Positions 39,332 to 48,669 of a DNA stretch of 64,000 nucleotides are shown here, piece after piece. Origin of the DNA: Rhizobium sp. 32-5/1 (GTDB lineage Bacteria; Pseudomonadota; Alphaproteobacteria; Rhizobiales; Rhizobiaceae); the NCBI RefSeq assembly GCF_029537235.1, contig NZ_CP120638.1, positions 3,660,501-3,724,500 of the forward strand. Reading direction: 5' to 3'. Position 1 is the stretch's first letter, and each line of letters begins with the position of its first letter. The notes below the pieces were generated by a model. The model made no database searches. It was not told the origin of the DNA and saw only the letters and a list, made by a program, of their open reading frames with translations. Made by a program: the position numbers and the translations under genes.

Positions 39332-39520
39332 ACCTCCCCCTTGAGGGGGAGGTCGCAGCGTAGCTGCGGGTTGGGGGTGATCCGTTGGGTTTGCCCCCCT
39401 CAAGTTTTTCAATCGGAAAATAAGGGCGGGTGGTGTCGGTGCATGTCTCTGTTGCCGGATTGTGCGGTGGGTCACCCCACCCCGTCGCTGCGCGCCGACC
39501 CTCCCCCTTAAGGGGAGGGT
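39332..39520. repeat. Inverted pair of rhizobial palindromic repeat elements
   Basis: Two related G+C-rich elements face each other. The left begins with the near-perfect palindrome ACCTCCCCC/GGGGGAGGT around TTGA (39332-39353) and runs on through GCAGCGTAGCTGCGGGTTGG to about 39382. The right is its inverted counterpart, from GGTCACCCCACCCC at about 39469 through GCTGCGCGC to CCCTCCCC/GGGGAGGG around CTTAA (39499-39520). About 90 bases separate them. Such elements are common between genes in Rhizobiaceae chromosomes. The right palindrome ends six bases from a start codon and supplies its purine-rich ribosome-binding site. Confidence 0.75.
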
Positions 39521-39525
39521 AGACA

Positions 39526-39912
39526 ATGAACAGCACTATCCACGGCGAACCGCGCGTGCTCGCAACCGACGCGGCGCTCTCGTTCATCCGGGAGATCCAG
39601 CAGGACCACCCGGATATCCTGTTTCATCAGTCCGGCGGCTGCTGCGACGGCTCTTCGCCCATGTGTTATCCGGCGGACGATTACATCGTCGGCGATCATG
39701 ACGTGAAGCTGGGCGAAATCGGCGGCGTGCCGGTCTATATCTCGGCCAGCCAGTTCGAGGTGTGGAAACATACGCAGCTGATCATCGACGTCGTGCCGGG
39801 CAGGGGCGGCATGTTCTCGCTCGACAATGGCCGCGAGCGGCGATTCCTGACGCGTTCGAAACTTTTCAATGGCGGCGAGGCCTGTGCCATTCCCGTTGTT
39901 AAGCGGTTTTAG
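39526..39912 (+). CDS. DUF779 family protein
   Basis: This 128-residue protein of the DUF779 family has the family signature LFHQSGGCCDGSSPMCYPAD with a Cys pair plus a third Cys, and SQFEVWKHTQLIIDVVPGRG, RFLTRSKLFNGGEACAIPV. DUF779 genes regularly follow aldehyde dehydrogenase genes, as here, but the biochemical role is unproven; the Cys cluster could bind metal or react with aldehydes. The ribosome-binding site is GGGGAGGG of the adjoining palindromic repeat (TAGACA spacer to ATG 39526). Its transcription may continue from the dehydrogenase through the repeat. Confidence 0.88.
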   Translation: MNSTIHGEPRVLATDAALSFIREIQQDHPDILFHQSGGCCDGSSPMCYPADDYIVGDHDVKLGEIGGVPVYISASQFEVWKHTQLIIDVVPGRGGMFSLDNGRERRFLTRSKLFNGGEACAIPVVKRF

Positions 39913-40034
39913 CCCCTGAAAAGTCATGAGGATCCGACATCACCAGGCTTGATGCCCGGTGTCCGGTGCGGCTATTGATTGCGCCTCAATCCTTGCCGCT
40001 CCCATGCAGCGACATTTCTGAAAAAGGCGATCCC

Positions 40035-40628
40035 ATGCTTGAAGACGGCTATCACGACGTTCCATCCGACAAGATCGTTGCCGTCGTCACTTCCTTGCAG
40101 ATGCTGCAGCGTCCGCCAGCACGGGCGGAGGCGTCCGGTCCCTGGACGCTTCGGCTGCACGAGAAGATCGATCTCGGCAGCTACCGCACGCTCTATGAGA
40201 AACTCGGCGCCCAGTGGCTTTGGTCGTCCCGGCTCGTCATGTCCGACGAAGAGCTGTCGTCGCATGTGCATTCGCCGCAGGTCGAGCTGCACCTGATGAA
40301 GGTCGATGGCGTTCCGGAAGGGATTGCGGAGTTGGATTTCCGCAAGGCCGGCGAATGCGAAATGGCCTTTTTTGGCGTGTCGGCGACACAGATCGGCACC
40401 GGTGCCGGTCGCTGGCTGATGAACCGGGCGATCGATCTTGCCTGGCGCCATCCGATCGAGCGCTTCTGGCTCCATACCTGCACGCTCGACAGCCCACAGG
40501 CCTTGCCGTTCTACATGCGCTCGGGCTTCAAGCCGTTCAAACGTCAGATCGAGATTGCCGATGACCCGCGCCTGTCTGGCCGCAGCCCCAGGGATGCAGC
40601 CCCGCATCTGCCGATTCTAACGCTATAG
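40035..40628 (+). CDS. GNAT family N-acetyltransferase
   Basis: This 197-residue acetyltransferase has its acetyl-CoA motif region at MAFFGVSATQIGTGAGRWLM (QxGxGxG) and the following RFWLHTCTLDSPQALPFYMR, then SGFKPFKRQIEIADD. The N-terminal 60 residues (QRPPARAEASGPWTLRLHEK) place it among the larger GNAT proteins. I start at 40035 (MLEDGYHDVPSDKIVAVVTS); a longer in-frame start at 39966 is possible. Substrate is unknown. It stands between the DUF779 gene and the beta-lactamase with no evident operon link. Confidence 0.85.
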   Translation: MLEDGYHDVPSDKIVAVVTSLQMLQRPPARAEASGPWTLRLHEKIDLGSYRTLYEKLGAQWLWSSRLVMSDEELSSHVHSPQVELHLMKVDGVPEGIAELDFRKAGECEMAFFGVSATQIGTGAGRWLMNRAIDLAWRHPIERFWLHTCTLDSPQALPFYMRSGFKPFKRQIEIADDPRLSGRSPRDAAPHLPILTL

Positions 40629-40734
40629 GCTCGTTCCAATGTGATGGGAGACGGCTGTCTCATCGTATTTCGTGTTTCCTGTCAAAGTCTTGCCACCAAG
40701 GTCACGGACAAGCAAAGCGCACGGAGGGCTGCGC

Positions 40735-41559
40735 ATGGGTTTTCGATCTTTCCTGGACTCTCGATCTTTAATGACTGCGCTCGCGCTTTCCGCCTTCTGC
40801 GCCATACCCGCGCAAGCCAGGACGCTCTGCACCGTCATTGCCGATGCAAAGACGGGCGACATCCTTGTGCGGGATGGGGAATGCGATGCCCGCGTCACGC
40901 CCGCTTCGACTTTCAAGATACCGCTGGCTGTCATGGGCTACGATTCCGGCTTCCTTCAGGACGCCTACAGGCCCACCTTGCCCTTTCGCCAGGGCGATCC
41001 CGATTGGGGCGGCGACAACTGGAAACAACCGACCGATGCCACCCGGTGGCTCAAATATTCGGTTGTCTGGTTCTCGCAGCGGATCACCGTCCATCTCGGC
41101 GCAAAAAAACTGACCGACTATGCGAGGAGCTTCGACTACGGCAACGCCGATTTCTCCGGCGATGCCGGCAAGGACAACGGCTTAGAGCGGGCGTGGATCG
41201 CGTCCTCCCTGAAAGTGTCTCCGATCGAGCAGATCACATTCCTGCGTCGTCTGATCAATCATCAGCTTCCCGTCAGTGACGCGGCGGTCGATAAAACGAT
41301 TGTTGTTGTAGAGGGACGGACCCTGCCGTCGGGCTGGGCGATCAAGGGTAAGACAGGTATGGCCTATCCCCGCAATTCCGATGGCAGCTTTGACAGGAGC
41401 CACCCCTGGGGCTGGTATGTCGGCTGGGGAAAGAAGGGCGATCGGACCATCGTCTTTGCCCGCCTCGTCCAGGATGACCGGAAAACCGCAGGCAGCGCCA
41501 GTTTTCGCGCCCGCGACGGTCTCTTGCAGCAGCTTCCGTCCCTGCTGGTGGCGAAATGA
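40735..41559 (+). CDS. Class D (OXA-type) beta-lactamase
   Basis: This is a 274-residue exported serine hydrolase with a signal peptide (FLDSRSLMTALALSAFCAIP, cleavage after AQA). All class D motifs are present: the nucleophile and carboxylated Lys in PASTFKIPLAV, the SxV motif in KYSVVWFSQRI, YGN in FDYGNADFSGD, the omega-loop Trp in RAWIASSLKVSPIEQ and KTG in IKGKTGMAYP. It should hydrolyse penicillin-type antibiotics in the periplasm; the spectrum cannot be read from sequence. The start at 40735 (MGFRS) has GGAGGG upstream. No integron, IS or adjoining resistance gene is seen, so it appears to be a resident chromosomal enzyme. Confidence 0.93.
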   Translation: MGFRSFLDSRSLMTALALSAFCAIPAQARTLCTVIADAKTGDILVRDGECDARVTPASTFKIPLAVMGYDSGFLQDAYRPTLPFRQGDPDWGGDNWKQPTDATRWLKYSVVWFSQRITVHLGAKKLTDYARSFDYGNADFSGDAGKDNGLERAWIASSLKVSPIEQITFLRRLINHQLPVSDAAVDKTIVVVEGRTLPSGWAIKGKTGMAYPRNSDGSFDRSHPWGWYVGWGKKGDRTIVFARLVQDDRKTAGSASFRARDGLLQQLPSLLVAK

Positions 41560-41648
41560 TGCCACGCGCGTCAGGCGTGCATGACGATCGGCATGTCGTA
41601 AGCATCATCGCCGGACAACAACCGGCGACGATCCGCAAATGCCCTAGA

Positions 41649-42581
41649 TCAATCGAACAGGCTGGAGACTGATTCTTCCTGGCTGGTGCGGTTGATTGCT
41701 TCGCCGATCAGGCTGGCAGTCGAGATGACGCGGATGTTGTGCGCCGACTGCACCGACGTCGTCGGCTGGATGCTGTCGGTGATCACAAGCTCCTTGAGCT
41801 TGGACGAGGTCACGCGGGCGACGGCGCCGCCGGACAGCACGCCGTGGGTGATATAGGCGGTGACGCTGGTCGCACCGTTCTTCAATAGCGCTTCGGCGGC
41901 GTTGCAGAGTGTGCCGCCTGAATCGACGATATCGTCGATCAAGAGACAGTCCTTGCCGGTGACGTCACCGATGACGTTCATGACTTCGGATTCGCCGGCG
42001 CGCTCGCGGCGCTTATCGACGATGGCAAGCTGGCAGTCGAGGCGCTTGGCAAGCGCACGGGCGCGCACCACGCCGCCGACATCGGGGGAGACCACCATGA
42101 CATTCTTCAGGTCGTAGTTTTCCTTGACGTCGCGCGACAGGATCGGAACGGCGTAGAGGTTGTCAGTCGGGATGTCGAAGAAGCCCTGAATCTGGCCGGC
42201 ATGCAGGTCGAGCGTCAAAACGCGGTCGGCACCGGCTTCGGTGATCAGGTTGGCGACGAGCTTGGCCGAGATCGGCGTGCGCGGACCGGGTTTGCGGTCC
42301 TGACGGGCATAGCCGAAATAGGGGATGACGGCGGTGATGCGGCGGGCAGATGAGCGACGCATGGCGTCGATCATGATCAGCAGTTCCATCAGGTGGTCAT
42401 TGGTCGGAAACGACGTGGACTGGACGAGGAAGACGTCCTCGCCGCGCACGTTCTCCTGGATTTCCACGAAAATCTCCTGGTCCGCAAAGCGTCTGACTGT
42501 TGCTTTGCCCAGGGGCAGGTTGAGATAATTGCAGATCGCTTCGGCCAAAAGCCGGTTCGAATTGCCTGCGAATACCTTCAT
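41649..42581 (-). CDS. prs: Ribose-phosphate pyrophosphokinase
   Basis: This 310-residue enzyme makes PRPP from ribose 5-phosphate and ATP, feeding purine, pyrimidine, histidine, tryptophan and NAD synthesis. Family blocks are [20 protein letters not shown], the ATP-binding region [20 protein letters not shown], the metal-binding [20 protein letters not shown] and the ribose 5-phosphate loop [13 protein letters not shown]. The allosteric class I form fits the length. It is preceded by a lipoprotein gene 224 bases away on the same strand and probably has its own promoter. Confidence 0.96.
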   Translation of the reverse strand: MKVFAGNSNRLLAEAICNYLNLPLGKATVRRFADQEIFVEIQENVRGEDVFLVQSTSFPTNDHLMELLIMIDAMRRSSARRITAVIPYFGYARQDRKPGPRTPISAKLVANLITEAGADRVLTLDLHAGQIQGFFDIPTDNLYAVPILSRDVKENYDLKNVMVVSPDVGGVVRARALAKRLDCQLAIVDKRRERAGESEVMNVIGDVTGKDCLLIDDIVDSGGTLCNAAEALLKNGATSVTAYITHGVLSGGAVARVTSSKLKELVITDSIQPTTSVQSAHNIRVISTASLIGEAINRTSQEESVSSLFD

Positions 42582-42805
42582 TGATGGTCCGCCTGTGCTG
42601 GCGCGGTTGTCTCTCAGATGGAAGTACCTGAAAGGGTCCGTCTCCGCGCAAATTCCGTAAGCCTATTCCAGCGATCGCATGCATCCTGAATGCGAGTGGT
42701 TCAGAACTGATGCGCCGCTTTTTAGCGGCCCTGAACCCGAATGCAAGGGGATAGCGGCCTGTCGATCGCGTTTATCCTAAAAAGTTTATGGCTGTTGTTG
42801 CGGGA

Positions 42806-43609
42806 TCAGCCCGGATTGCCCTGGCGCCATGACAGATAGGCGTCGATCGACTTGGTGGCGATGCCCTGCATGGTCTCGGCCGGAACCGCCGACCACAGGT
42901 CGGGGCCGCCCCCTGGAACCGTATCCTGTCCCTGAATGCGATGCAGCCGGTTGCCGGAATTGTCGAGCACGTCCCAGACATAGACGACGGTCGTCTGGTC
43001 GCCGTCCTTGAGCGCCGAGAAGTAGCCTTTCAGGATATGCTGGCTGGTGGGATCGGATGCGCCCTTGATCGTCAGGCCATGTGCACGGGCCTCGGCACCA
43101 AGCTGTTTGGAGAGCGGCGTGACGGCCTGCACGGGTGCGCCGATGATCGGCAGGAAGCGGATCGTGCCGGTCGCGGCGGACGGCGCGGCTTCGGCGACAG
43201 CGGTCTGCTGCTGCTTCTCGGGCATCTCCTGTTCTGCCTCGGGCGCGGCTTCGGAAAGCTGCCTTTCCTGCGCCGGCATATTGCCGGCTTGCAGCTGTCC
43301 GGCCTGGGCATCGAGCGTGCCAGCGGGGTTGGTATAGGTGGCGTCCGATCGCGCCAGCGCGGTCTCGGCCGGCGTTGTCAGTGACTCCTGCGCGGTGAAG
43401 GCGGTTGTCTGGTTGACGGGCGCAAGCTGCTGCTCGGTGACGACAGGCTGTTGCTGCGCCATCTGGTCGAGATCGGACTGGGTTACGGGAGACGACTCGA
43501 CACTGCCGCCGCCAACATCGACCTGCGGCGTCAACGCATCCGTGCTGTTGCAGCCCGCAAGGGCTGCAACTAGACCAAGGCCTGCGATGAGCATGACCAG
43601 CTTCTGCAT
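42806..43609 (-). CDS. Lipoprotein of unknown function
   Basis: This 267-residue protein starts at ATG 43609 with GGTGGGAACG upstream. The signal peptide ends in a lipobox, LVAALAGC, so the mature protein is lipid-anchored at the conserved Cys. A low-complexity Gln/Ala/Glu-rich linker follows (residues about 25-140). The C-terminal domain includes GTIRFLPIIGAPVQAVTPLS, AHGLTIKGASDPTSQHILKG and VVYVWDVLDNSGNRLHRIQG. I know this domain only as a conserved rhizobial lipoprotein type. It lies between the M24 gene and prs. Confidence 0.82.
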   Translation of the reverse strand: MQKLVMLIAGLGLVAALAGCNSTDALTPQVDVGGGSVESSPVTQSDLDQMAQQQPVVTEQQLAPVNQTTAFTAQESLTTPAETALARSDATYTNPAGTLDAQAGQLQAGNMPAQERQLSEAAPEAEQEMPEKQQQTAVAEAAPSAATGTIRFLPIIGAPVQAVTPLSKQLGAEARAHGLTIKGASDPTSQHILKGYFSALKDGDQTTVVYVWDVLDNSGNRLHRIQGQDTVPGGGPDLWSAVPAETMQGIATKSIDAYLSWRQGNPG

Positions 43610-43699
43610 CGTTCCCACCGTCCCGTGATGTCTCGGCGACAGATTTATGACGGGAGCAGTCTTTCCCTGTCAATCGCGGGATATAGTAACCGCATTTCC

Positions 43700-44850
43700 T
43701 TACGCAGAGATGAAGTCCAGCCCATAGCGGGACAGGGGCTTGGGGCCGTCCGCTGTCGTCAGATAGGTCTGGCCGAGCGTCATTGCCGTTCCGCTGTCGG
43801 AATCCATGATGATCATGTGGACGAACAGCGACATATCAGGCTCGATCTCCTGCGGATTGCCGAGGTGGAACATCTGGTGTTCCATCCAGGACGGCGAGAA
43901 GCGGGCGCCGAGCGAATATCCGCAGGCGTTCAGGCGGTGCTTAGCAAGGCCGCGCTCGTCCATGATCATGGAATGGATATCGAACACCGTGCCGAACGTA
44001 TTTCCGGGGCGAAGCACCATTTCGATGCCCTGCAGCGTTTCGCGGCAGGCGCTGTAAAGTTCGCGGTGGCGATTGGTCGGCTCGCCGACCACAACGGTGC
44101 GCATCATGGCGGCATGGTAATGCGCGCTGACACCTGCCCATTCCAGTGTCAGTTGGTCCTGCGGATCGAGATTGCGCCGGCCTGCCTTGTAGCGGCACAG
44201 AAGCGCGTCCGCCCCGGAGCCGATGATGAATTCGTTGGCCGGATAATCGCCGCCGCCGGCAAACACGGCGCCCTGCATGGCGGCAAGGATCGCTGCCTCG
44301 CTGCCGCCGGGCACGATCAGGGGATCGCCGCATCCAGCGCGTCGTCCGCAAGGCTTGCCGCCTTTTCCACATGCAGGATTTCAGCCGGGCTCTTGATCAG
44401 CCGCAAACGGCTGACCAGCAGCGACGCGTCTGTCAGTTCGCCGAAGCTCGTCAACTGGTGGTCGAGCAGGCGGGCGACCCGTCCGGTCATGCCATGCGTG
44501 TCATATTCGATACCGATGCGCGCGCCGAGCAGGTCCATGTCGCTGAGCAGGTTCTTCAGGTCCATGGTCGGATCCGCATTCACGCGGTCGATCCAGATCT
44601 CGATGCGCTCGATATTGGAAGTGTGACGCGCCTGGCGCAGATCGGCCGAGCGGGTCAGGAGCACCATCGAGCCGTCGGATTTCACGACCAGCGTCTGGAA
44701 GAAGCAGTAGCCGAATGTGTCGTAGCCAGTCAGCCAATACATGCTTTCCTGCGCGAACAGGAGCAGGGCATCGAGCTTGTCTTCGCGCATCTTAGCCGTC
44801 AGCCGCTCCAGGCGTGCCGCGTATTCTTCCGGTGCAAAGTGCAGGGCCAT
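43700..44850 (-). pseudogene. Creatinase-like M24 family protein, frame broken once
   Basis: The N-terminal half from ATG 44850 (MALHFAPEEYAARLERLTAK, ALLLFAQESMYWLTGYDTFG) and the C-terminal half (PGGSEAAILAAMQGAVFAGG to the stop at 43700) join when one C is added to GATCCCCTGATC near 44318. The restored protein has about 383 residues and the pita-bread fold of aminopeptidase P and creatinase. The five M24 metal ligands are replaced; for example the aspartates become Glu in TLEWAG and Ala in YHAAMMRT, and the first active-site His region reads ACGYSLGARF. This resembles metal-free creatinase or ectoine-hydrolase types rather than peptidases. It follows pgeF by one base. Confidence 0.8.
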
Positions 44851-44851
44851 G

Positions 44852-45645
44852 TTATCTCTCCCGTAGGGATATTGCAGAAATCTGTCGGCCGTAATCCGGC
44901 TCTTGACGATGGGTGGTGCGGCGATAGGAAAAGAACCTCTCTTCATCCGCATAGGTGCAGAGATCGAGGTTCTCGGCGGTGATACCGGCGTCCCCGAGCC
45001 GTTTGATGGTCAACGCCGGCAGGTCGAACATTGCATGCCTCTCGTTTACCGACGGCGTAAAGAAAGCCGCATAGTCTGCGTCCTTTTCCAGGAAGCGAGC
45101 GACAAACTCCGCGCCGACCTCATAGTTGCGCCGGCTGATCGATGGACCGAGGCAGGCGACGATGCGTGCGCGGTCGGCGCCGAGCGAGACCATGGCATCA
45201 ATAGTGTTTTCCAGAACGCCCGTCAGCGCCCCTTCCATCCGGCATGCGCCGCGCCGATGATGCCGGCCTTAGGGTCGGCAAACAGCACCGGTCCGCAATC
45301 GGCCGAGAGAACGCCAAGGACCAGCCCCGGCGTTGCGGTCACCATGGCATCGGCCTGCGGCCGGCTTCCGTCATAGCCGGCATCGACAATGACCACGTCC
45401 GGAGAATGGACCTGGTGCAGGGTCGCCAACCTGTCAGGTGAGGCGCCGAACCAGCGGCCGACCCGGGCGCGGTTTTCCTCGACATGCGCCCGCACGTCAT
45501 TCGAGCCAAGCCCGACATTCAGGCCGCGGTAAATACCTTCGGACACGCCGCCTTCGCGGGTGAAATAGCCGTGGGCAATGGTGTCGCCGAGCTTTTCCGA
45601 AAGCAGCGGGCTCAGGACAGGCGAGGGCAGGGCGTCATCCTTCAT
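44852..45645 (-). pseudogene. pgeF: Peptidoglycan editing factor / polyphenol oxidase PgeF (YfiH), frame broken once
   Basis: From ATG 45645 the protein starts MKDDALPSPVLSPLLSEKLG and holds the conserved HGYFTREGGVSEGIYRGLNV, LHQVHSPDVV, VLSADCGPVLFAD and GAAHAGWKG. One G is missing from the GGGG run near 45231. After it the chain reads ALTGVLENTIDAMVSLGADR, IVACLGPSISRRNYEVG and the C-terminal DLCTYADEERFFSYRR. The Zn-binding His-Cys-His set (HQVH, DC, AGW region) is present. PgeF removes wrongly incorporated L-Ser from peptidoglycan precursors and has laccase-like activity. Restored length is about 265 residues. It is coupled to the M24 gene downstream. Confidence 0.88.
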
Positions 45646-45815
45646 TGGTTGTCTAGCCCTTTCAGCACTGGTGATAGCGGAGGTTTTTGATGGGCGGAAA
45701 CGGGTTTTGCCCAGGGTGATTTGGCGCGGATGTTGGCCCCGAGCATCGCCCCTGTCAATCGCAGGATTTTGCATCGGACCATTTTGGCATGGCGGGCCGA
45801 GCATTATCGACGCAT

Positions 45816-46908
45816 CTATTTCTGAAACGGCGCAAGCGCCACCTTTGGGCTGCTGACGACCAGAACCTTGAAGAGTTCGCCCATTTTTCCTCGCCGGCGC
45901 CGGCCAGCCGGTCGACATCGAGACGGATGCCTTCCTGCGTTATCGGGTCCTTGGTGTTGGCGAGGACGGAGGCCCGTTCGATCAGGCCAAGGCCGGTCAG
46001 GAAGTCGCCCTGATAGGTCAGGCCATTGACCTGAAGACCTTCGGCCAGCGCCCGGCGGCCGAGCTGCTCGAAATCAACATGGCTGGTGATGTCGGCTTCC
46101 CCGGCTGCTTCAGGGGCGGATCGTAGAGATGATCGCGCACGGCCTGCAGCGTGTCGCCAAAGCCTGTCGAGATGTGGCCGTAGTCGATGATCAATGCCGT
46201 GCCGCCGCCAGTGCGGATGCGGGCGCTCAGCGTCGCCATCACTGCGTCGCGGGCAGGCGATACCTCAAAGACAGTGCCAACAGGCACGTCTTTCGCAGGC
46301 ACAGGCAGGAGGTCGGGATCGATGGTCGCCGTACCTGCGGCAAAGACCAGTTCGTCATCCGCATCCAGGCCGACGAGACGCTCCCGGAACCCTTGCGTCG
46401 TCTTGACGAACTGGCGGATCGGAATGGCGTCGAATAGCTCGTTGGTTGCCAGAAGCAGAAAACCCTCCGGCAGCGTATCGAAGCTGTCGTGCCAGGAGAT
46501 TTTCCACTTGTGCCGGATCAGCGTCTGGCTTTGCACCTTGCGCAGCCGCTCGCTGGTTTCGATCAGGTGGACCTCTGCGGTCTCGTAGAGGGCGGGCGAC
46601 AGTTTCTCGACGACACGCAGGATGTCGGCCATCATTGTGCCGCGGCCGGGGCCGATTTCGCAGAGGATCGCTTTTTCGGGAGAACCGTGCTGCTGCCAGG
46701 CCTGGACGAGAAAGATGCCGATCATTTCCCCGAAAAGCTGGCTGATCTCAGGGGCCGTGGTGAAATCACCGGCCCGGCCGAATGGCTCGCGCACCTGATA
46801 GTAGCCATGCTCCGGATCGGCCAGGCACAGCGAGAAATAGTCGGTGATGCTGATCGGGCCGTTGGTCCTGATGATGGCCTTGATCTTTTCCCCGAGTGGC
46901 GTCGTCAT
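45816..46908 (-). pseudogene. midA: SAM-dependent methyltransferase MidA/NDUFAF7 family, frame broken twice
   Basis: The restored protein of about 364 residues begins MTTPLGEKIKAIIRTNGPIS and contains YYQVREPFGRAGDFTTAPEI, the SAM-binding CEIGPGRGTMMADILR and LLATNELFDAIPIRQFVKT. Members methylate an arginine of the NDUFS2 subunit of respiratory complex I in mitochondria. The first break is near 46109 (CCGGGGAAGCC, one G short) and leads to EADITSHVDFEQLGRRALAE. The second is near 45889 (GAGGAAAAATGG, one A short), leading to MGELFKVLVVSSPKVALAPF and the stop at 45816. It follows lgt by 13 bases. A complex I assembly role is inferred by family. Confidence 0.85.
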
Positions 46909-46921
46909 CTCGCAGCTCCAC

Positions 46922-47767
46922 TCAAGCCGCAGAAAGGGCGGCGCGGCGGGCGCGCGCGATTGCCCACAGGCCGATGAACACCATCGGCAGGGAGAGCAAC
47001 ATGCCCATGGTCAACCAGCCGCCGGCGAGGTAGCCGATCTGGGCATCGGGCTCGCGGAAGAATTCGACGAAGATGCGCGAGAGGGCATAACCGCAAACAA
47101 AGACGCCGCTGACCAGGCCCGGCGATTTCAGCGCATGGCGGCGATAGATCAAGAAGGCCAGCATCGCGAGCAGCACGATACCTTCGAGGGCTGCCTCGTA
47201 CAGCTGGCTCGGATGGCGCGCAAAGGGTCCGCCAGTGGGAAAGACGACGGCCCAGGGCATGGACGACAGGCGGCCCCAGAGCTCGGCATTGATAAAATTG
47301 GCGATGCGGCCGAAAAGCAGGCCGATCGGCACCACGGCGCAGACGATATCGAACAGGCTCCAGATGGCGATACCGTTTTTGCGCGCAAAGATCAGCATGG
47401 CGATCAGCGTGCCGATCAGGCCGCCATGGAAGGACATGCCGCCGTTCCAGATTTCCAGCGCTCGTATTGGGTTTTCGACGACGCTCGCAAAGTCGTAAAA
47501 CAGGATGTAGCCGATGCGCCCGCCGCCGACGATGCCGGCTGCGGCCCAGAGCAGAAAGTCGTCAAGCTGCGTTTCCGTCGCGGCCGGTTGGCCATTGCGC
47601 CACAGCGCTGTGTTGCGCACCAGCCGTCGGGCATATTGCCAGCCGAGCAGGATGCCCGCGACATAGGCGAGGCCATACCAATGCACCTGCAACGGCCCGA
47701 TGGAAAACAGCACCGGATCGATATCAGGGAAGGGCATGATCGAGAGGAGTGTCGCGAGTGTTTCCAA
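46922..47767 (-). CDS. lgt: Prolipoprotein diacylglyceryl transferase
   Basis: This 281-residue inner-membrane enzyme transfers diacylglycerol to the lipobox Cys of prolipoproteins. There are seven hydrophobic segments. Essential motifs are [15 protein letters not shown], the HGGL motif in [20 protein letters not shown] and the Lgt signature [18 protein letters not shown], where Ala takes the place of the commoner Gly of [20 protein letters not shown] is also present. ATG 47767 begins [20 protein letters not shown]. It heads the lgt-midA-pgeF gene row on the minus strand and diverges from ubiK. Confidence 0.94.
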   Translation of the reverse strand: METLATLLSIMPFPDIDPVLFSIGPLQVHWYGLAYVAGILLGWQYARRLVRNTALWRNGQPAATETQLDDFLLWAAAGIVGGGRIGYILFYDFASVVENPIRALEIWNGGMSFHGGLIGTLIAMLIFARKNGIAIWSLFDIVCAVVPIGLLFGRIANFINAELWGRLSSMPWAVVFPTGGPFARHPSQLYEAALEGIVLLAMLAFLIYRRHALKSPGLVSGVFVCGYALSRIFVEFFREPDAQIGYLAGGWLTMGMLLSLPMVFIGLWAIARARRAALSAA

Positions 47768-47963
47768 GGTGTTGGTTCAATTCCGAATTGTTCGTTTCCG
47801 CGAAACATGGCGATGCAATCCGGTATGGTCAAGGCGTGCGGGGCAAAGCTCCGGCAATGACCACCGTATTTTTCCTTGCATAGAGGCCAAGACGCTCCTA
47901 CCTCCTGTGTAGATCGCCCGCTTAAGCTAGGGCCAAGGTCAGTATCAATCGGAGAACGAGACG

Positions 47964-48224
47964 ATGAGCACAGGTGCAAACCGCATTCTGGATGATTTCG
48001 CCAAGCTGATGACGGATGCGGCCGGCGCCGCACAGGGCGTCCGGCGCGAGATGGAAACAGTCTTCCGCGCACAGGGAGAACGGCTCCTCAATTCCATGGA
48101 CCTCGTCAAGCGCGAGGAATTCGAGGCCGTTCGCGAAATGGCCATCAAGGCTCGCGACGAAAATGAGGCGCTGATGGCGCGTATCGCGTCGCTCGAAGCC
48201 CGTCTTTCGGACGTCTCCAAGTAA
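47964..48224 (+). CDS. ubiK: UbiK (YqiC/BMFP) family ubiquinone accessory protein
   Basis: This 86-residue helical protein reads NRILDDFAKLMTDAAGAAQG, then REMETVFRAQGERLLNSMDL, and has a C-terminal coiled coil VKREEFEAVREMAIKARDEN plus EALMARIASLEARLSDV. This is the membrane-fusogenic BMFP layout of UbiK, which assists the ubiquinone synthesis complex under aerobic conditions. CGGAGAACGAG lies before the ATG. A long hairpin follows. Confidence 0.88.
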   Translation: MSTGANRILDDFAKLMTDAAGAAQGVRREMETVFRAQGERLLNSMDLVKREEFEAVREMAIKARDENEALMARIASLEARLSDVSK

Positions 48225-48233
48225 GTTTCAAAC

Positions 48234-48263
48234 CCTCACGGCGCGCCAGACTGCGCCGTGAGG
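48234..48263 (+). terminator. Long hairpin after ubiK, probable terminator
   Basis: An 11-pair perfect stem, CCTCACGGCGC (48234-48244) with GCGCCGTGAGG (48253-48263), has an 8-base loop and lies 10 bases past the stop. There is no T run, so its strength as an intrinsic terminator is uncertain. Confidence 0.6.
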
Positions 48264-48669
48264 CCGCCGCCCTGTCTTGTATCGGCAATCCTTGCTACGC
48301 AATAGTTCGCCGCATCGTCCACCAGCGGGAACTTGAATAATTTCCCGAATTATTTTCGCCCTGTGGACACTACCAAAAAACGCTTACGGCAGAGTCGTTT
48401 AAGAACCGCCGCTGAATCTGTTTCATAAGCCTATCCACAGCCCCCGGATGCTATTTTCGATCGGGGGGCTGGCATGCGGACTCGGGCATTATACACTGAT
48501 TTTAAATGATGATTCGAAGCGGATCACACAAGCTCCGGGCAGGGTAAGTCAGCCAGGATGGCCGTGTGTCCAAGCAATCATAACTGTGTTGGTTTCTGGT
48601 ATCCAAGTTTGCAGCATGCGTGCGTAAGCACGATGACGCATGCCTATGCCGGAACATTTAGGGTGAAGC
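48264..48669. other. Long intergenic region with three inverted repeats upstream of ybjN
   Basis: No gene is visible in these 406 bases. Three structures stand out. AATAATT/AATTATT lies at 48336-48342 and 48348-48354. CAGCCCCC...GGGGGGCTG spans about 48438-48471. GCATGCGT/ACGCATGC lies at 48614-48621 and 48636-48643, just before the ybjN start. The middle portion is AT-rich (CATTATACACTGATTTTAAA at 48488-48507) and may hold a promoter. A small RNA or a structured leader is possible but not shown. Confidence 0.45.

Noticed and set aside
39332..39353. The ACCTCCCCC palindrome read as the terminator of the aldehyde dehydrogenase gene.
   Set aside because: It has no T run, and a related inverted copy lies 150 bases further, so it is better described as a repeat element.
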